This document shows positions 8,334 through 17,432 of a stretch of DNA of 48,928 nucleotides, piece after piece. The stretch is from JBBRCX01 sp038204465. GTDB taxonomy: Bacteria; Planctomycetota; Phycisphaerae; Tepidisphaerales; Tepidisphaeraceae. The notes under the pieces were generated by a model, which did not search any database, was not told where the DNA came from, and saw only the letters and a program-made list of their open reading frames with translations. The first letter of the stretch is position 1. Each line of letters starts with the position of its first letter. Made by a program: the position numbers and the translations under genes. Location: NCBI GenBank assembly GCA_038204465.1, contig JBBRCX010000021.1, positions 1 through 48,928 of the forward strand, written 5' to 3'.

Positions 8334-9578
8334 GTGCGTTGGAGCGTGGCGCAGATCGGGGCTAGGGAGCATTACGCGGTGCCGCGCGCGTTCCACGAGC
8401 GCGGCGTGCTGCGCAACCTTTACACGGATGTCTGGTCGCGTGGCGCGTTGGGACGCCTCCGCTCCGGACCCGCCGCACTCCGCTCTTATGCCTCGCGCGT
8501 CCACCACGATCTGCCTGGCGACCGCGTGGTGTCGTTCAATCTTCCGACATTTTGGGAGCGGCTCATCTGGGCGCCACGGTCCAACTCGACCGAGTCCATA
8601 TTCCGCAGTTACATGCGGATGGGCGAGGCGTTCGGCCGCCGTGTCGCGAGGCGCCTTCGGCAGGCGCCTCTCGATCCGCAGACCGACGCATTTTTCGGAT
8701 ATGACAACGGCTCGCTCGAGGTGCTTGAACCGCTGGCTGAGCGAGGCATTACGACCGTCGTCGACCAGATCGATCCCGGCCCGCTGGAAGAAGAACTGGT
8801 GCTCCAGGAGGCTCAGAAGTGGCCGGGCTGGCAAGCCACGACAGGGCGAATCCCACAGGAGTGCTACGCACGATTGCGGCGTGAGTGGGAGAAGGCGTCG
8901 CTTGTGTTGGTCAACTCCAACTGGTCGAAATCCGCGTTGGTGCAGCGCGGCGTTCCGGAGTCGAAGCTGATCGTTATTCCACTGGCGTACGAGCCCGACG
9001 CGGCCGACCCACCGGTCAAATGCAATCCGGACCGGCCGCTGATGGTCCTCTGGCTGGGAAGCGTGATCTTGCGCAAGGGAATTCAGTACCTGATAGAAGC
9101 GGCGAAGATCTTGTCGGGCACGACCGTGCGGATCGTGGTCGCGGGCCCTGTCGGAATTTCCGAGCAGGCAGTTGCTTCGGCGCCGCGGAACGTGGAATTC
9201 ATCGGGCGCGTCACTCGGTCACGTGCAGCGGAGGTATACCAGGCGGCGGATGTGTTCGTGCTGCCGACAATCTCCGATGGATTCGCGATCACGCAACTGG
9301 AGGCGATGTCGCAGGGACTGCCTGTGATCGCGACGCCGAACTGCGGCGAGGTGGTTACCGATGGCGTCGATGGATTGCTGATTCCCGCCTTCAGCGGCGC
9401 GCGGCTCGCACAGGCCATCGCGCGTTTTGACGCGGATCGTTTTTTGTTGCCCGAAATGTCGGCGCAGGCGCTGAAGAAATCGAGGCAGTTCTCGCTCGCT
9501 CGTTTCGCGGATGGAGTTGAACAGGGGGTTACCCGCTTGAGACAGGCGCCCGAAGCCGCAACCGTACCGCGCGGATGA
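8334..9578 (+). CDS. GT4 glycosyltransferase
   Basis: A 414-residue GT-B enzyme. The N-terminal half carries the acceptor domain (RWSVAQIGAREHYAVPRAF, later SLVLVNSNWSKSALVQRGV). The C-terminal half carries the donor domain, with VLWLGSVILRKGIQYLIEAAKI, VEFIGRVTRSRAAEVYQAADVFVLPTISDGFAITQLEAMSQG (the ExFG/E-like motif as DGFAITQLEA) and VIATPNCGEVVTDGVDGLLIPA. The family transfers a sugar from a nucleotide-sugar or lipid donor with retention of configuration. The start is GTG at 8334, six bases after a -10-like box. It faces the minus-strand methyltransferase at 9588, with only 9 bp between stops. A 9-bp perfect inverted repeat lies inside the gene at 8648-8670. Confidence 0.88.
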   Translation: MRWSVAQIGAREHYAVPRAFHERGVLRNLYTDVWSRGALGRLRSGPAALRSYASRVHHDLPGDRVVSFNLPTFWERLIWAPRSNSTESIFRSYMRMGEAFGRRVARRLRQAPLDPQTDAFFGYDNGSLEVLEPLAERGITTVVDQIDPGPLEEELVLQEAQKWPGWQATTGRIPQECYARLRREWEKASLVLVNSNWSKSALVQRGVPESKLIVIPLAYEPDAADPPVKCNPDRPLMVLWLGSVILRKGIQYLIEAAKILSGTTVRIVVAGPVGISEQAVASAPRNVEFIGRVTRSRAAEVYQAADVFVLPTISDGFAITQLEAMSQGLPVIATPNCGEVVTDGVDGLLIPAFSGARLAQAIARFDADRFLLPEMSAQALKKSRQFSLARFADGVEQGVTRLRQAPEAATVPRG

Positions 9579-9587
9579 TGCGTGGTT

Positions 9588-10244
9588 TCACGAGCGGAGT
9601 GGCTTGAAGAACATTGCTGTATCGGTCACCCCGTTGCTCGTCCAGTAACGCCGCCAGTCTTCAACCAATCTTCCGAATTGCTCCCAGCCCGGGGAGAAGA
9701 ACGGACCCTGAGGCGGCCTGGAGGTGGGCGAGATCGATGGTGAAGGCATGAACCAGTTGACATTGTCGACGACGAGGAGGCCGCCAGGCCGCATTTTTGA
9801 TACCACCTTCAGCGCGCAAAGGTCTCGGATCCTCGTCAAGCCATCCACCAGCGCGAAGTCCACTTCTCCGTCGGCGTACTTATCCGCGGCGTTGACGTAC
9901 GCGTCGATGTTCGGTTGTTCGCCGGGCATGGGCTCTTCGTTGATCGGACAGTAGAGATAGTCGATATTGCTCAGGCCCTTTGCCCGCAGGTCTGCCGACA
10001 CCTTCTGGTACCACCCCTCGTGATGTTCGACACTGATCAGGCGGCGCAAGCGCTTCGCAAACCACTGTGTGCTCCGGCCAGAACCCCATTCGATTCCGTT
10101 GTCATGGTCTGGCTTCAGGAAGCCGTCCAGAAACTCATTCGCACTTCTGGTGAGCCAGGGATACTGGGCGTGGATCTTCTCGTACCGCATGACCGAAAGA
10201 CGGTCGATCACGTAGCGAGGGGTCCAATGTCGGATGCTTCGCAT
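9588..10244 (-). CDS. Class I methyltransferase-like protein
   Basis: A 218-residue protein. The SAM-site motif is GIEWGSGRSTQWFAKRL (about residues 50-66), followed by ISVEHHEGWYQKV (strand 2 with acidic end) and VDFALVDGLTRIRDLCAL, then MRPGGLLVVDNVNWF (motif VI-like). This resembles the Methyltransf_24 group often found next to glycosyltransferases. The SAM fold is clear, but the substrate is not. It is transcribed against its neighbours and has its own promoter-like sequence 6 nt before its ATG, so it may be a separate acquisition within the locus. Confidence 0.72.
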   Translation of the reverse strand: MRSIRHWTPRYVIDRLSVMRYEKIHAQYPWLTRSANEFLDGFLKPDHDNGIEWGSGRSTQWFAKRLRRLISVEHHEGWYQKVSADLRAKGLSNIDYLYCPINEEPMPGEQPNIDAYVNAADKYADGEVDFALVDGLTRIRDLCALKVVSKMRPGGLLVVDNVNWFMPSPSISPTSRPPQGPFFSPGWEQFGRLVEDWRRYWTSNGVTDTAMFFKPLRS

Positions 10245-10250
10245 GAGCCG

Positions 10251-10280
10251 ATTAGAGTGGCGGGTACGCTAATGCAACAA
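10251..10280 (-). promoter_or_regulatory. Promoter placing transcription start at the methyltransferase ATG
   Basis: On the minus strand, TTGTTG (10275-10280), an 18-nt spacer, TCTAAT (10251-10256), then 6 nt to the ATG at 10244. There is no Shine-Dalgarno. The arrangement predicts a leaderless transcript. Confidence 0.45.
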
Positions 10281-10347
10281 GCCAATGAAGTCTACTGCCG
10301 CTGGCCGCGGCGCGCGACACCCGATGCGGGGCCCAGCCGCAGGCCCA

Positions 10348-10353
10348 TATAAT
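10348..10353 (+). promoter_or_regulatory. -10 box before the flippase gene
   Basis: A perfect TATAAT that overlaps the most upstream ATG of the flippase frame. No good -35 is visible. If functional, it rules out that ATG and favours the one at 10403. Confidence 0.35.
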
Positions 10354-10402
10354 GACTGCTCGCCGCGGCGTTGTCCGAGCGTCGCTCATCGAGAGCTTGA
10401 GA

Positions 10403-11989
10403 ATGACAAACGAAGAACCGGCCGTCGCTCTCGAGTTTAACGGCGCGCCGATGAACCTCGTGACCGGCCCGCCCGCCCCGGCCCCGGCCATCGGCGGACG
10501 GACGGCGCGCGGGCTCGCGTGGATGAGCGGGCAGACCGTTGTGGCCAAACTCGTCAACCTGGCCGCGCAGATCGTACTGGTCTGGCTCCTGGACAAGAGC
10601 GACTTCTCGCTGATCCTGAAAGCATTTACCGCCTGCGCGTTTCCTGCGCTTCTGTACCAGATCGGGACGCGGGAAGTCCTCATACGCCGCGAACGCGAAT
10701 TTGACCGTTGGTCCAGCATCGCGTTCTGGATGTCCGGCTCGTTCGGCCTGCTGTCAGCGCTGGCGATGCTCGCGGTCGTGCCCTTCTCCGTCCGTTTTTT
10801 CGCGTTGTCGCCCCACGAGGCGGGGCGGTTCTTCTGGGTGGTGTTCTGGGTGGCCGCCGCCGCGCCGCTGAACACCATCGCGAACGTGCCTCTAGCGCGA
10901 CTGCAGAGTCAACTGCGCTTCAAGTTGATCTCCGCGATCAACTTCGTGACCAACAGCGGGCTGGCGGTCTTGAGCATTCTCTTCGCCGCGATGGGCTTGG
11001 GCATATACAGCATCGTGCTGCCCTGGCCGATCGTTGCGGCCGTCCGCCTGACGGCGCTGTGTGTGCTGGCGCGCCCGCGGTTCGATCCTCATCCCCGCCT
11101 CGGCGAGTGGAAGCACCTGTTTGGAGAGAGCTTCCTCGTGCTGCTGGCGCGGGCGTTCGCTACGGTCATTTCGGTTGGAGATTACCTGGTCATCGGCTAC
11201 GTGTATTCCCACGACGCCAGCGTTGGCGCCGATTATTACAACGCCTTCAATCTCTCGATGCAGACGATGACGCTGCTCGCGCTGAACCTGGACGGCGTGC
11301 TGTTTCCGGCGCTGAACAAGATGCAGGCGGAGCCGGAGCGCCAGCGGCGGGGATTCCTCTCGGCGGCGCGGCTGCTCGCGCTGGTCGGCATCCCGGTCTG
11401 TTTCCTTCAGGCTGGAATTGCCGACGCGGGAATTCATGCGCTTCTGCGGCCTGACTACGTCACCGCGATTCCAGCAACGCAGATCTTGAGCATTGGAATG
11501 GCGTTCCGGCTCACCGCCTGGCCAAGTCAGAGCCTGCTCCAGTCGCAGGGCCGCTTCCGCACGTTCATGCTGTTGAACCTGATGGGTAGCGCGGTGTTCA
11601 TGGTTGCGGTGACCACTGCGGCGCTGAACACGACCGCCGCCCACGCCGCGACGGCGGTTGCCTGCGCTGTCGCCGGCTACTTCTTCATTGAAGGGCTCGT
11701 GAACCTCTTCGCAGCGGTGCGCCCGGGCGGCGGAACCTGGCGCGACTTGTGGGGCGTCTTCGCCGTACCAGTCCTGTTGGGCGCTTTGGCGGTCGCCGTC
11801 GGCGTGGGCGCGGGCTATCTGATTCCTGGAGGCACTTCGAGAAGCCGGGCACCTTACTGGCTCCGGATGATGGCCATCGCGCTGGTGAGCGGCGCCTTCT
11901 ACCTTGGACTGTTGCGCTTCTTGGCGCCACAGGCTTGGGCAGAGCTCAAAGCGGTGCCGTATCGAGTGCGTGAAGCGCGTGCTGGATGA
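10403..11989 (+). CDS. Oligosaccharide flippase (Wzx / MOP superfamily)
   Basis: A membrane protein of about 528 residues with some 12-14 hydrophobic helices. The first helix region, RTARGLAWMSGQTVVAKLVNL, followed by AQIVLVWLLDKSDFSLILKAF, is the usual opening of polysaccharide flippases (in relatives, LGP.DFG). Later segments such as ADYYNAFNLSMQTMTLLALNLDGVLFPALNKMQ fit the same family. It would flip lipid-linked repeat units across the inner membrane for the Wzy polymerase. Start choice: an ATG at 10352 overlaps a TATAAT (10348-10353), so the in-frame ATG at 10403 is preferred; the longer form would add 17 residues. It is the last gene of the polysaccharide locus before a gap of about 290 bp. 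Confidence 0.85.
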   Translation: MTNEEPAVALEFNGAPMNLVTGPPAPAPAIGGRTARGLAWMSGQTVVAKLVNLAAQIVLVWLLDKSDFSLILKAFTACAFPALLYQIGTREVLIRREREFDRWSSIAFWMSGSFGLLSALAMLAVVPFSVRFFALSPHEAGRFFWVVFWVAAAAPLNTIANVPLARLQSQLRFKLISAINFVTNSGLAVLSILFAAMGLGIYSIVLPWPIVAAVRLTALCVLARPRFDPHPRLGEWKHLFGESFLVLLARAFATVISVGDYLVIGYVYSHDASVGADYYNAFNLSMQTMTLLALNLDGVLFPALNKMQAEPERQRRGFLSAARLLALVGIPVCFLQAGIADAGIHALLRPDYVTAIPATQILSIGMAFRLTAWPSQSLLQSQGRFRTFMLLNLMGSAVFMVAVTTAALNTTAAHAATAVACAVAGYFFIEGLVNLFAAVRPGGGTWRDLWGVFAVPVLLGALAVAVGVGAGYLIPGGTSRSRAPYWLRMMAIALVSGAFYLGLLRFLAPQAWAELKAVPYRVREARAG

Positions 11990-12184
11990 GTCGCCCTTTC
12001 AGGCGGCCATTCTCCGGGCTCAACCACGACGTTGGGACGTGGAGCCAACACGCTTGACGACGCAAGAGGGTTCGGTTGCTCGATCTCATTGCCGGAGCAG
12101 CGGCCGGAAGTTGTTCTCAGATCTACGTTTGTGATCGTAACCCGCGGTGGGGGCCAGCTACGGCATGACCTTTGCTCAATCGTA

Positions 12185-12247
12185 GTAACGCGTTAGCGTT
12201 ACGACCGGCCGTCTTCGAAAAAAGACGACGGTGCAGCACGGTGCTGC
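12185..12247 (+). other. Three consecutive hairpins in the leader of the DUF1328 gene
   Basis: Three short inverted repeats in a row: GTAACGC/GCGTTAC (12185-12191 with 12196-12202), CGTCTT/AAGACG (12210-12215 with 12222-12227), and GCAGC/GCTGC (12233-12237 with 12243-12247). They lie 35-95 nt before the ATG at 12281. A weak promoter (TTGCTC, N16, TAGCGT at 12172-12199) overlaps the first. I do not recognise an RNA family. The rest of the gap from 11990 shows no gene. Confidence 0.4.
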
Positions 12248-12280
12248 CGGGCCGGTTCCGTGCAGAACAAGGAGAAGGTT

Positions 12281-12454
12281 ATGAACACGCTTCTTATGGT
12301 CGGAATTATCTTCCTGATCATCGCGCTGGTTGCTTACCTGCTGGGCGCCCGCGGCGTAGCAGGGATGAGCGCCGGGCTGGGCCGAACACTGCTGTTCGTG
12401 TTCCTGGTGTTGGCGGTGATTTTCGCGATCTTCGGGCTCATCAACCGCGCGTAG
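12281..12454 (+). CDS. DUF1328 (YtjA-type) small membrane protein
   Basis: A 57-residue protein with two hydrophobic helices (LLMVGIIFLIIALVAYLLGA and LLFVFLVLAVIFAIFGLI) separated by a short glycine-rich turn. This is the size and layout of the DUF1328 family, found in many bacteria and often linked to stress responses; its molecular function is unknown. An AAGGAGAAGG sequence just upstream marks the ATG at 12281 as the start, rather than the in-frame GTG at 12260. It appears to be a single-gene unit with a structured leader of three small hairpins. Confidence 0.8.
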   Translation: MNTLLMVGIIFLIIALVAYLLGARGVAGMSAGLGRTLLFVFLVLAVIFAIFGLINRA

Positions 12455-12544
12455 TCGCGCGTTGTCGCAGAGTCCAGATCGGCTTGGCACCGGCCGCAGC
12501 GCGTTCTCCTTGCACGCGTTGCGGCCGGCTGCTAGAAGCCCCGC

Positions 12545-13000
12545 ATGCCCCGCAACGAACGCTCCGCCGGCTTTGTGGTGTACCGCCGGCCGGGCTCTTC
12601 CTCCGAGCGACAGTACCTCCTTCTCAATTCCGGGCGCCATTGGGATTTCGCCAAAGGTCACGTCAATAAGGGTGAAGACGATCTCGCGGCAGCGCTGCGC
12701 GAACTGGCGGAGGAAACGGCCATCACCGACGCTCAGGTCGTCCCCGGTTTTCAGCACGAGATCTCCTACTTCTTTCGCGAGTCGAAGCGCGGCCTGATTC
12801 GCAAGACGGTCATGTTCTTTCTCGCCGAAACCGCAAGCGACGACGTGACGATCAGCCGCGAGCATGTTGACTTCGTTTACCTGCCCTTCGAGCAGGCGCT
12901 GGAACGTCTGACATTCGCCGCCGCCAAGCAGGTGCTGCAGGCGGCGGAACAGCGGTTGCGCCAGACCGCCGATTCCTCGCCGAGTGACACAATGTCATGA
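12545..13000 (+). CDS. Nudix hydrolase, diadenosine-tetraphosphatase-like
   Basis: A 151-residue protein. The Nudix box lies at about residues 38-60: G38, E44, then RELAEE (52-57) and AI, matching GX5EX7REUXEEXGU except that the last Gly is Ala. The opening RSAGFVVYRR, then LLLNSGRHWDFAKGHV, resembles bis(5'-nucleosyl)-tetraphosphatases. The reaction is Mg2+-dependent cleavage of a nucleoside diphosphate linked to another moiety; the exact substrate is not determinable. It stands 90 bp after the DUF1328 gene on the same strand. No strong ribosome-binding site or promoter is seen. Confidence 0.85.
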   Translation: MPRNERSAGFVVYRRPGSSSERQYLLLNSGRHWDFAKGHVNKGEDDLAAALRELAEETAITDAQVVPGFQHEISYFFRESKRGLIRKTVMFFLAETASDDVTISREHVDFVYLPFEQALERLTFAAAKQVLQAAEQRLRQTADSSPSDTMS

Positions 13001-13106
13001 CGATCCGTCGTATGGTTGACCTTGCTGGCGATGCGGCAGGAGCATTCTCCGTTCAATGCTTCGACGAAGCAGTCCTGGGATCTCCGATGCGAAGAGTGGT
13101 TTGACC

Positions 13107-13793
13107 ATGAGACTCTCCTGTTTGTTCCGTGCGGCCGGCGCGGCCGGCTTGATCGCGACGACGGTGTGTTGCGCGCCGCCTCCCCGCCCGCCCGACGCGT
13201 TCGAGATCGATCTTCCCGGGCCGGCGTTGATGGAAAAGGCGGACGGCGGGTATGAACTAAAGAACCGTCACATTCGTCTCGTGATCGATGGACACAGCGG
13301 TGACGCGAGCTATTTCGGCGTGGCCGAAGGCGGTGGAAGCGCGCTGGGACCGGCGGGCCTTGCCGCTGTGCGCTTCAGTCAAGCGGGCGGAGCGGATGGA
13401 TATGTGGAAAAGCGCGACGAGCAGACCTGGCAGTTTTATGGTCGGGACGCCGAAGGTGCTATCTGGCGAAAGATCTACTGCATGGAAGGCGACTGCGTTT
13501 TCGTCACGTACCTGATCGAGAACCAGAGCGGCGCCGGCCTTGAAGACCACGTCTTGCTATGGGTCGATCTCGATCGGCCGACCTATTCGGTGCGGTTGCC
13601 TGCGCTGCTCGAAGCGCAGACGCCGGCGGGGCGCTTGACGATGCGCGGCTTCGTCCAGCAGCATGACCTGTCGCCGACCACGGCGTCCGCTACGCGGCGT
13701 GCGGTCGATTCAATGCGCGGGGACACATTTACTTTGAAGCCGGGTGAGCGCGCCAGTTTCACGATGGAGTGGAAGCTTCAAGCCAGAAAGTAG
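13107..13793 (+). CDS. Exported protein of unknown function
   Basis: A 228-residue protein starting at ATG 13107. The N-terminus, MRLSCLFRAAGAAGLIATTV followed by CCAPPP, is a signal sequence. The double Cys could be a non-canonical lipobox (TTVC or TVCC), so it may be a lipoprotein. The mature part is predominantly beta-strand-like (YELKNRHIRLVIDGHSGDAS, TWQFYGRDAEGAIWRKIYCM, FVTYLIENQSG, LLWVDLDRP). It resembles the carbohydrate-binding beta-sandwich folds of some hydrolase accessory domains, but I cannot assign a family. Two further Cys residues (YCMEGDCVF) may form a disulphide. Confidence 0.55.
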   Translation: MRLSCLFRAAGAAGLIATTVCCAPPPRPPDAFEIDLPGPALMEKADGGYELKNRHIRLVIDGHSGDASYFGVAEGGGSALGPAGLAAVRFSQAGGADGYVEKRDEQTWQFYGRDAEGAIWRKIYCMEGDCVFVTYLIENQSGAGLEDHVLLWVDLDRPTYSVRLPALLEAQTPAGRLTMRGFVQQHDLSPTTASATRRAVDSMRGDTFTLKPGERASFTMEWKLQARK

Positions 13794-13805
13794 TCGGAAG
13801 GTGGA

Positions 13806-15548
13806 TCAGGCCGCGAGTTCCACACGCAATGTTTGCGCTCTCTGCGCGAGATCGGCGGAGCGCTCGCGGCACATGCGAATCGGGTCGGTCAGGCGGGCCA
13901 TCCACTCGAGCGCTTGCGCATTCAAGCTGAGCGATGCCTCCGCGGGCTCGGCGGTCTTCCAGCGCGACAGGAATCGCGCAACCCGGCGTTGGGTGTTCCA
14001 TCGCAGGGCCAGCCAGATGACCGCGAAGTAGATCGCGAGGAAGACGGCGCTCTTCAAGAGGTAATCGACGCCGAGCACGCTGACGAGCAAACCGGCGATC
14101 GCGCGCGGCGAGCGGTCATGTCCATTCAGCACCGCCGCCAGCACCGGTTGCACGATGGGGAACCAAAGCAGGGCGCCGATGGTCAGCAGCCACCTGAAGA
14201 ACGGCGCGATGACGCCGCCGCGCGTGAAGCGCTCATGGACCGCCTCGCGCTGCCGCTCGATTGTCGCGGCCAGCGCGCGCTGCAATTCTCCGGCGGCGGC
14301 ATCGGACGGCATGTCTTCCCACAGCCGATTGTGCCCGTACAGGTCAGCGACGACCGGCTGCGAGCGGCGCAGCTGAGCGAAGACGGATTGCACGGCCGTC
14401 GCCACCTCGCGCTTATTTTGTCCCAGGTGAAGCTCGACCAGGGCCCCGGCCTCCTGTAGTCCGGGTGCGCTGCGGGCGCCAATGCTGCGCACGAGGGCAA
14501 AGAGCGGCGACAACAGCGTGTGCACGAGGTTGACCAGCGGCCAGCGCGCCACCCTTGCGTGAAGGATCCGTTCGGCGAGCGCGGCGCGGTTGGATGAATC
14601 GTCGAGCATGCGCGGCAGTCGCTGCTCCATCAGCGGTTGTCCGATACGCTCGGCGACCAGCTCCTGCGCTTCCTCTTCGAGGCGCTGCATGCGGTCGGCG
14701 CGTTGCGGCAGCTCCTGGCGGTCGAGCCAGGAAAGCAATGATTTGTCCTGCCGCCGAACCGCAAGGTCTTTTGATTGCCTCACCGACTGCACAGATTTCT
14801 CGCGCGACAGTTTCTCACGTAACGCCGGGAGCTCGTAGCGCTCCGCGTGCATGGCGCTGACAAGCAGGACTTCCGGGGGCGACGGCAGGGCCAGCGTAGT
14901 GGCAAGCCGCAGCGAAAAGTCCTCTCGAAGCTCCTGCGCTCCCCGGGGAATCGCGCCGTCGCGGGCGCCTGCATCGGCACGAAGCTGATCGACCTTGTTC
15001 AAACAGAAGAGGAAGTTGCTGGGCGAGTTGCCCTCCGCCACGCGGGCGAGCATCTGCTGCGGCTGGCGATCGGCGTATTTCTCGATGCTCTGCACCCAGA
15101 TCGGATAGAGCATGTGCCGCAGCATGGTTCGCGTGACCTGGAGGTGCGATTCGAAATGGCTGTCGATATCCGGGAGATCCAGCAGCACCTGGCGGCGCAG
15201 CCCAGGCAATTCGTGGGTGACGATGCGGTAGTTTCCCGGCGCCTCGCGCTGCAGAAGCGCTCGGACGGCAGCTTCCTGTTCGAGATGGACGTAGGCGACG
15301 ACGCTCTCGGTCCCGGGGCCATGCGAGGTGATCGCGGTGATCGAATGGCCGGCAAGCGCGTTGACCAGTGCGCTCTTCCCGACGTCTTTTCCGCCGATGA
15401 TCCCGACGAGGTAGAACGCTGCGCCGCCCTCGGCCTGCGCAAGGGCATCTTCGCCAGGCACGGGCGCTCCTTCTTCGAGGATCCGGGGAGACGCCGCGCC
15501 GGTGAGGTCCATCGTTTCGCGTACGAGTGCCGCCACTGCCGGGGTCAT
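13806..15548 (-). CDS. Membrane-anchored GTPase, second of a tandem pair
   Basis: A 580-residue protein. G1 is GGKDVGKS (52-59). The G3 region is LLDLPDIDS (D124...D129), with Asp where the canonical DxxG has Gly. G4 is NKVD (184-187). After a long helical region (about 230-440) come hydrophobic segments RWLLTIGALLWFPIVQPVLA and YLLKSAVFLAIYFAVIWLAL (about 450-530), then a charged tail. A GTPase head, helical stalk and late membrane hairpin resemble bacterial dynamin-like proteins in outline, but dynamin homology is inference. The ATG at 15548 was chosen because the upstream extension reads through the neighbouring gene and carries no domain. It follows the other GTPase by 40 bp on the same strand; the two are surely co-transcribed and may act together. 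Confidence 0.78.
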   Translation of the reverse strand: MTPAVAALVRETMDLTGAASPRILEEGAPVPGEDALAQAEGGAAFYLVGIIGGKDVGKSALVNALAGHSITAITSHGPGTESVVAYVHLEQEAAVRALLQREAPGNYRIVTHELPGLRRQVLLDLPDIDSHFESHLQVTRTMLRHMLYPIWVQSIEKYADRQPQQMLARVAEGNSPSNFLFCLNKVDQLRADAGARDGAIPRGAQELREDFSLRLATTLALPSPPEVLLVSAMHAERYELPALREKLSREKSVQSVRQSKDLAVRRQDKSLLSWLDRQELPQRADRMQRLEEEAQELVAERIGQPLMEQRLPRMLDDSSNRAALAERILHARVARWPLVNLVHTLLSPLFALVRSIGARSAPGLQEAGALVELHLGQNKREVATAVQSVFAQLRRSQPVVADLYGHNRLWEDMPSDAAAGELQRALAATIERQREAVHERFTRGGVIAPFFRWLLTIGALLWFPIVQPVLAAVLNGHDRSPRAIAGLLVSVLGVDYLLKSAVFLAIYFAVIWLALRWNTQRRVARFLSRWKTAEPAEASLSLNAQALEWMARLTDPIRMCRERSADLAQRAQTLRVELAA

Positions 15549-15588
15549 GGTCGAACCACCTTCCGCGGAAAATGCCGGAGTGCGTCGC

Positions 15589-17346
15589 TCATTCGTTTCC
15601 AGCTCCAAAGCCGGCGGCGGCTTCGATATCGCGCGCGGCAGCCTGCAACTGGGCGAGCATACTTTGCGGCGGCGCCTGGCGGTTGAGCCACTCGCTGACG
15701 CGATTGATCTGTTGGTGCGCGAGTCGCGTGTAGCGGTCGGCGATCCGCGCATTGGTCGTCCGCGTTCGCGCCGCCACTTCGTTGCTGAGCCGTTCGGACA
15801 GCCAGGTGGCCAGGCCATAGCCGCCGAGGACGATCAAATCGAGATGGCCGAAGAACGCCCCGTGAGTAACCAGGATGATGGTCAGCAGGTAGGGGGCCGC
15901 CTCGGTCCATTGCACCAGTTTCTGCCCGCCGGGAAGACGCTTCAGCAGCGCGTTGAGAGCGCGCGTGTCGCGCGGTGTTGCGTTCCAGCGCTTCTCGAGC
16001 CAGAGCTTCAGGTCCGCCAGTTCTTCGTCGACGATTTTACGCGCTTCCGATAAATCCGCCCGCGACGAATTGTAGCCGCTGTCGTCGACCCACCGGGCGC
16101 CGCTCGGGGAGGAGCGCAGGACGTCGTCAATACGGCTCTGGAGCAGGGCGAACTGATCGGCGAGAACCGCGGCAAAGTCGGGGACTTCCTGCGATTTTCC
16201 TTCGGATGAGGGATTCAGCGCGTCGGCGGAGATCTCGCCGCGCATGACGTAGTCCCATGCGACGCGCGGCAATCTGACCAGGAGCGACGGCGCCTGCCGC
16301 ACCCGATCCAGCACGCGTTGCGGCCCCATCAGGTAAAGGATGCTGCGCTGCTGCATTCGGCGCTGAAGCTGTAGCGTGAGCGGATTGACGTCGATGCCCG
16401 GCGGCGGGGTTTCCAGTCCGCGCAGGGCGCCGATCAACCGGTCCGCCTCGCGCCGAGCCTCGCGCAGCGGCGGGAGGATCTGATCCGAGAACCGGCCCGA
16501 CAGATCGGCTATTCGATTCTGCAAGCCTTCGATGTCGCTTCGAGCCGATGTGCGCTTTGGCAATACCGCCAGCGCGGACTGCATCGACGCGAGATTGCTT
16601 TCCGGCGGCGGCTCATACGCCGCATCGTCGCGCGGCACGATGAAGACCTGCGGGTTGCCATCCGGTGCGGACTGCCGGGGGGCATGACTCGACAGCAGAA
16701 GACGATAATCCTCGGCCACCGCCGTCTCTTCGCACTTGTTCATCACGAACATCGCGGGCAGCGCGTAGCGGTCGGCGAGGCGGTAGTAGGGGAGCAGTTC
16801 GGTCATCTGATATTTTTCCGGCGTCACCAGGAACAGCACCGCCTGCGCCCAACGAAACGCGCGGTCTGCCTGTGCATGATGCGCGGGCTGATCGCCGTCC
16901 AGGTCGGGCGTGTCGACGATCGTCACCTGCTCGGCGACGGGGCTGTGCGTAGTGACAATGACCAGCGCATCGGCCCGGCCTTGCGCCGGCAGCTCCTCGG
17001 GGGACGCCGGCGCGTGCTCAACGCCGAGCCAGCCTTCGGGGACGTTCTTCGGGTTGCGGGTCAGGGCGACTGCACCGGAGGTAAACGTCCGAAGGAGTGA
17101 AGTCGCTGAGAGGTCCTCGCCCAGGATCCGATTCACCAGCGTACTCTTACCCGTTCCGGTTCCGCCGACGACGGCGATCAGGAGCGGCCCGCGGCTCGGC
17201 GCCTGAAGATGAAAGCGCGCAGCGGCGGCGTCCGCGCGCCACCGCGTGAGGGCACAGCGCAGCTCGGGGGAAGCGCTGGTGACGCCGCCCAGAAGCGCAT
17301 CGAGGCGCCCGATCAGCGGGTGCAGCTTGTCCGTGCGGAGGGTCAT
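15589..17346 (-). CDS. Membrane-anchored GTPase, first of a tandem pair
   Basis: A 585-residue protein. G1 is GGTGTGKST (61-69). G3 is VDTPDLDG (D145...D150), and the partner shares this D-x-P-D-x-D variant. G4 is NKCE (203-206, NKxD-like with Glu). The G domain matches the ribosome-binding-GTPase/dynamin-like superfamily. A helical region (about 270-460) follows, then a hydrophobic hairpin PYLLTIILVTHGAFF and LIVLGGYGLATWL (about 470-515), then a helical tail. Gene order on the minus strand is lipoprotein, AsmA-like protein, this GTPase, second GTPase. The 86 bp upstream, after the AsmA stop at 17433, holds no strong promoter, so read-through from the AsmA gene is likely. Confidence 0.78.
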   Translation of the reverse strand: MTLRTDKLHPLIGRLDALLGGVTSASPELRCALTRWRADAAAARFHLQAPSRGPLLIAVVGGTGTGKSTLVNRILGEDLSATSLLRTFTSGAVALTRNPKNVPEGWLGVEHAPASPEELPAQGRADALVIVTTHSPVAEQVTIVDTPDLDGDQPAHHAQADRAFRWAQAVLFLVTPEKYQMTELLPYYRLADRYALPAMFVMNKCEETAVAEDYRLLLSSHAPRQSAPDGNPQVFIVPRDDAAYEPPPESNLASMQSALAVLPKRTSARSDIEGLQNRIADLSGRFSDQILPPLREARREADRLIGALRGLETPPPGIDVNPLTLQLQRRMQQRSILYLMGPQRVLDRVRQAPSLLVRLPRVAWDYVMRGEISADALNPSSEGKSQEVPDFAAVLADQFALLQSRIDDVLRSSPSGARWVDDSGYNSSRADLSEARKIVDEELADLKLWLEKRWNATPRDTRALNALLKRLPGGQKLVQWTEAAPYLLTIILVTHGAFFGHLDLIVLGGYGLATWLSERLSNEVAARTRTTNARIADRYTRLAHQQINRVSEWLNRQAPPQSMLAQLQAAARDIEAAAGFGAGNE

Positions 17347-17432
17347 GCGGGCGATAAGGAGTTCATCTTACCGGAATGGCGAAGGCAGAGATCTGCCGGC
17401 GCCGCGGAGGGGACGCCGCATTGTAGGAAGTT

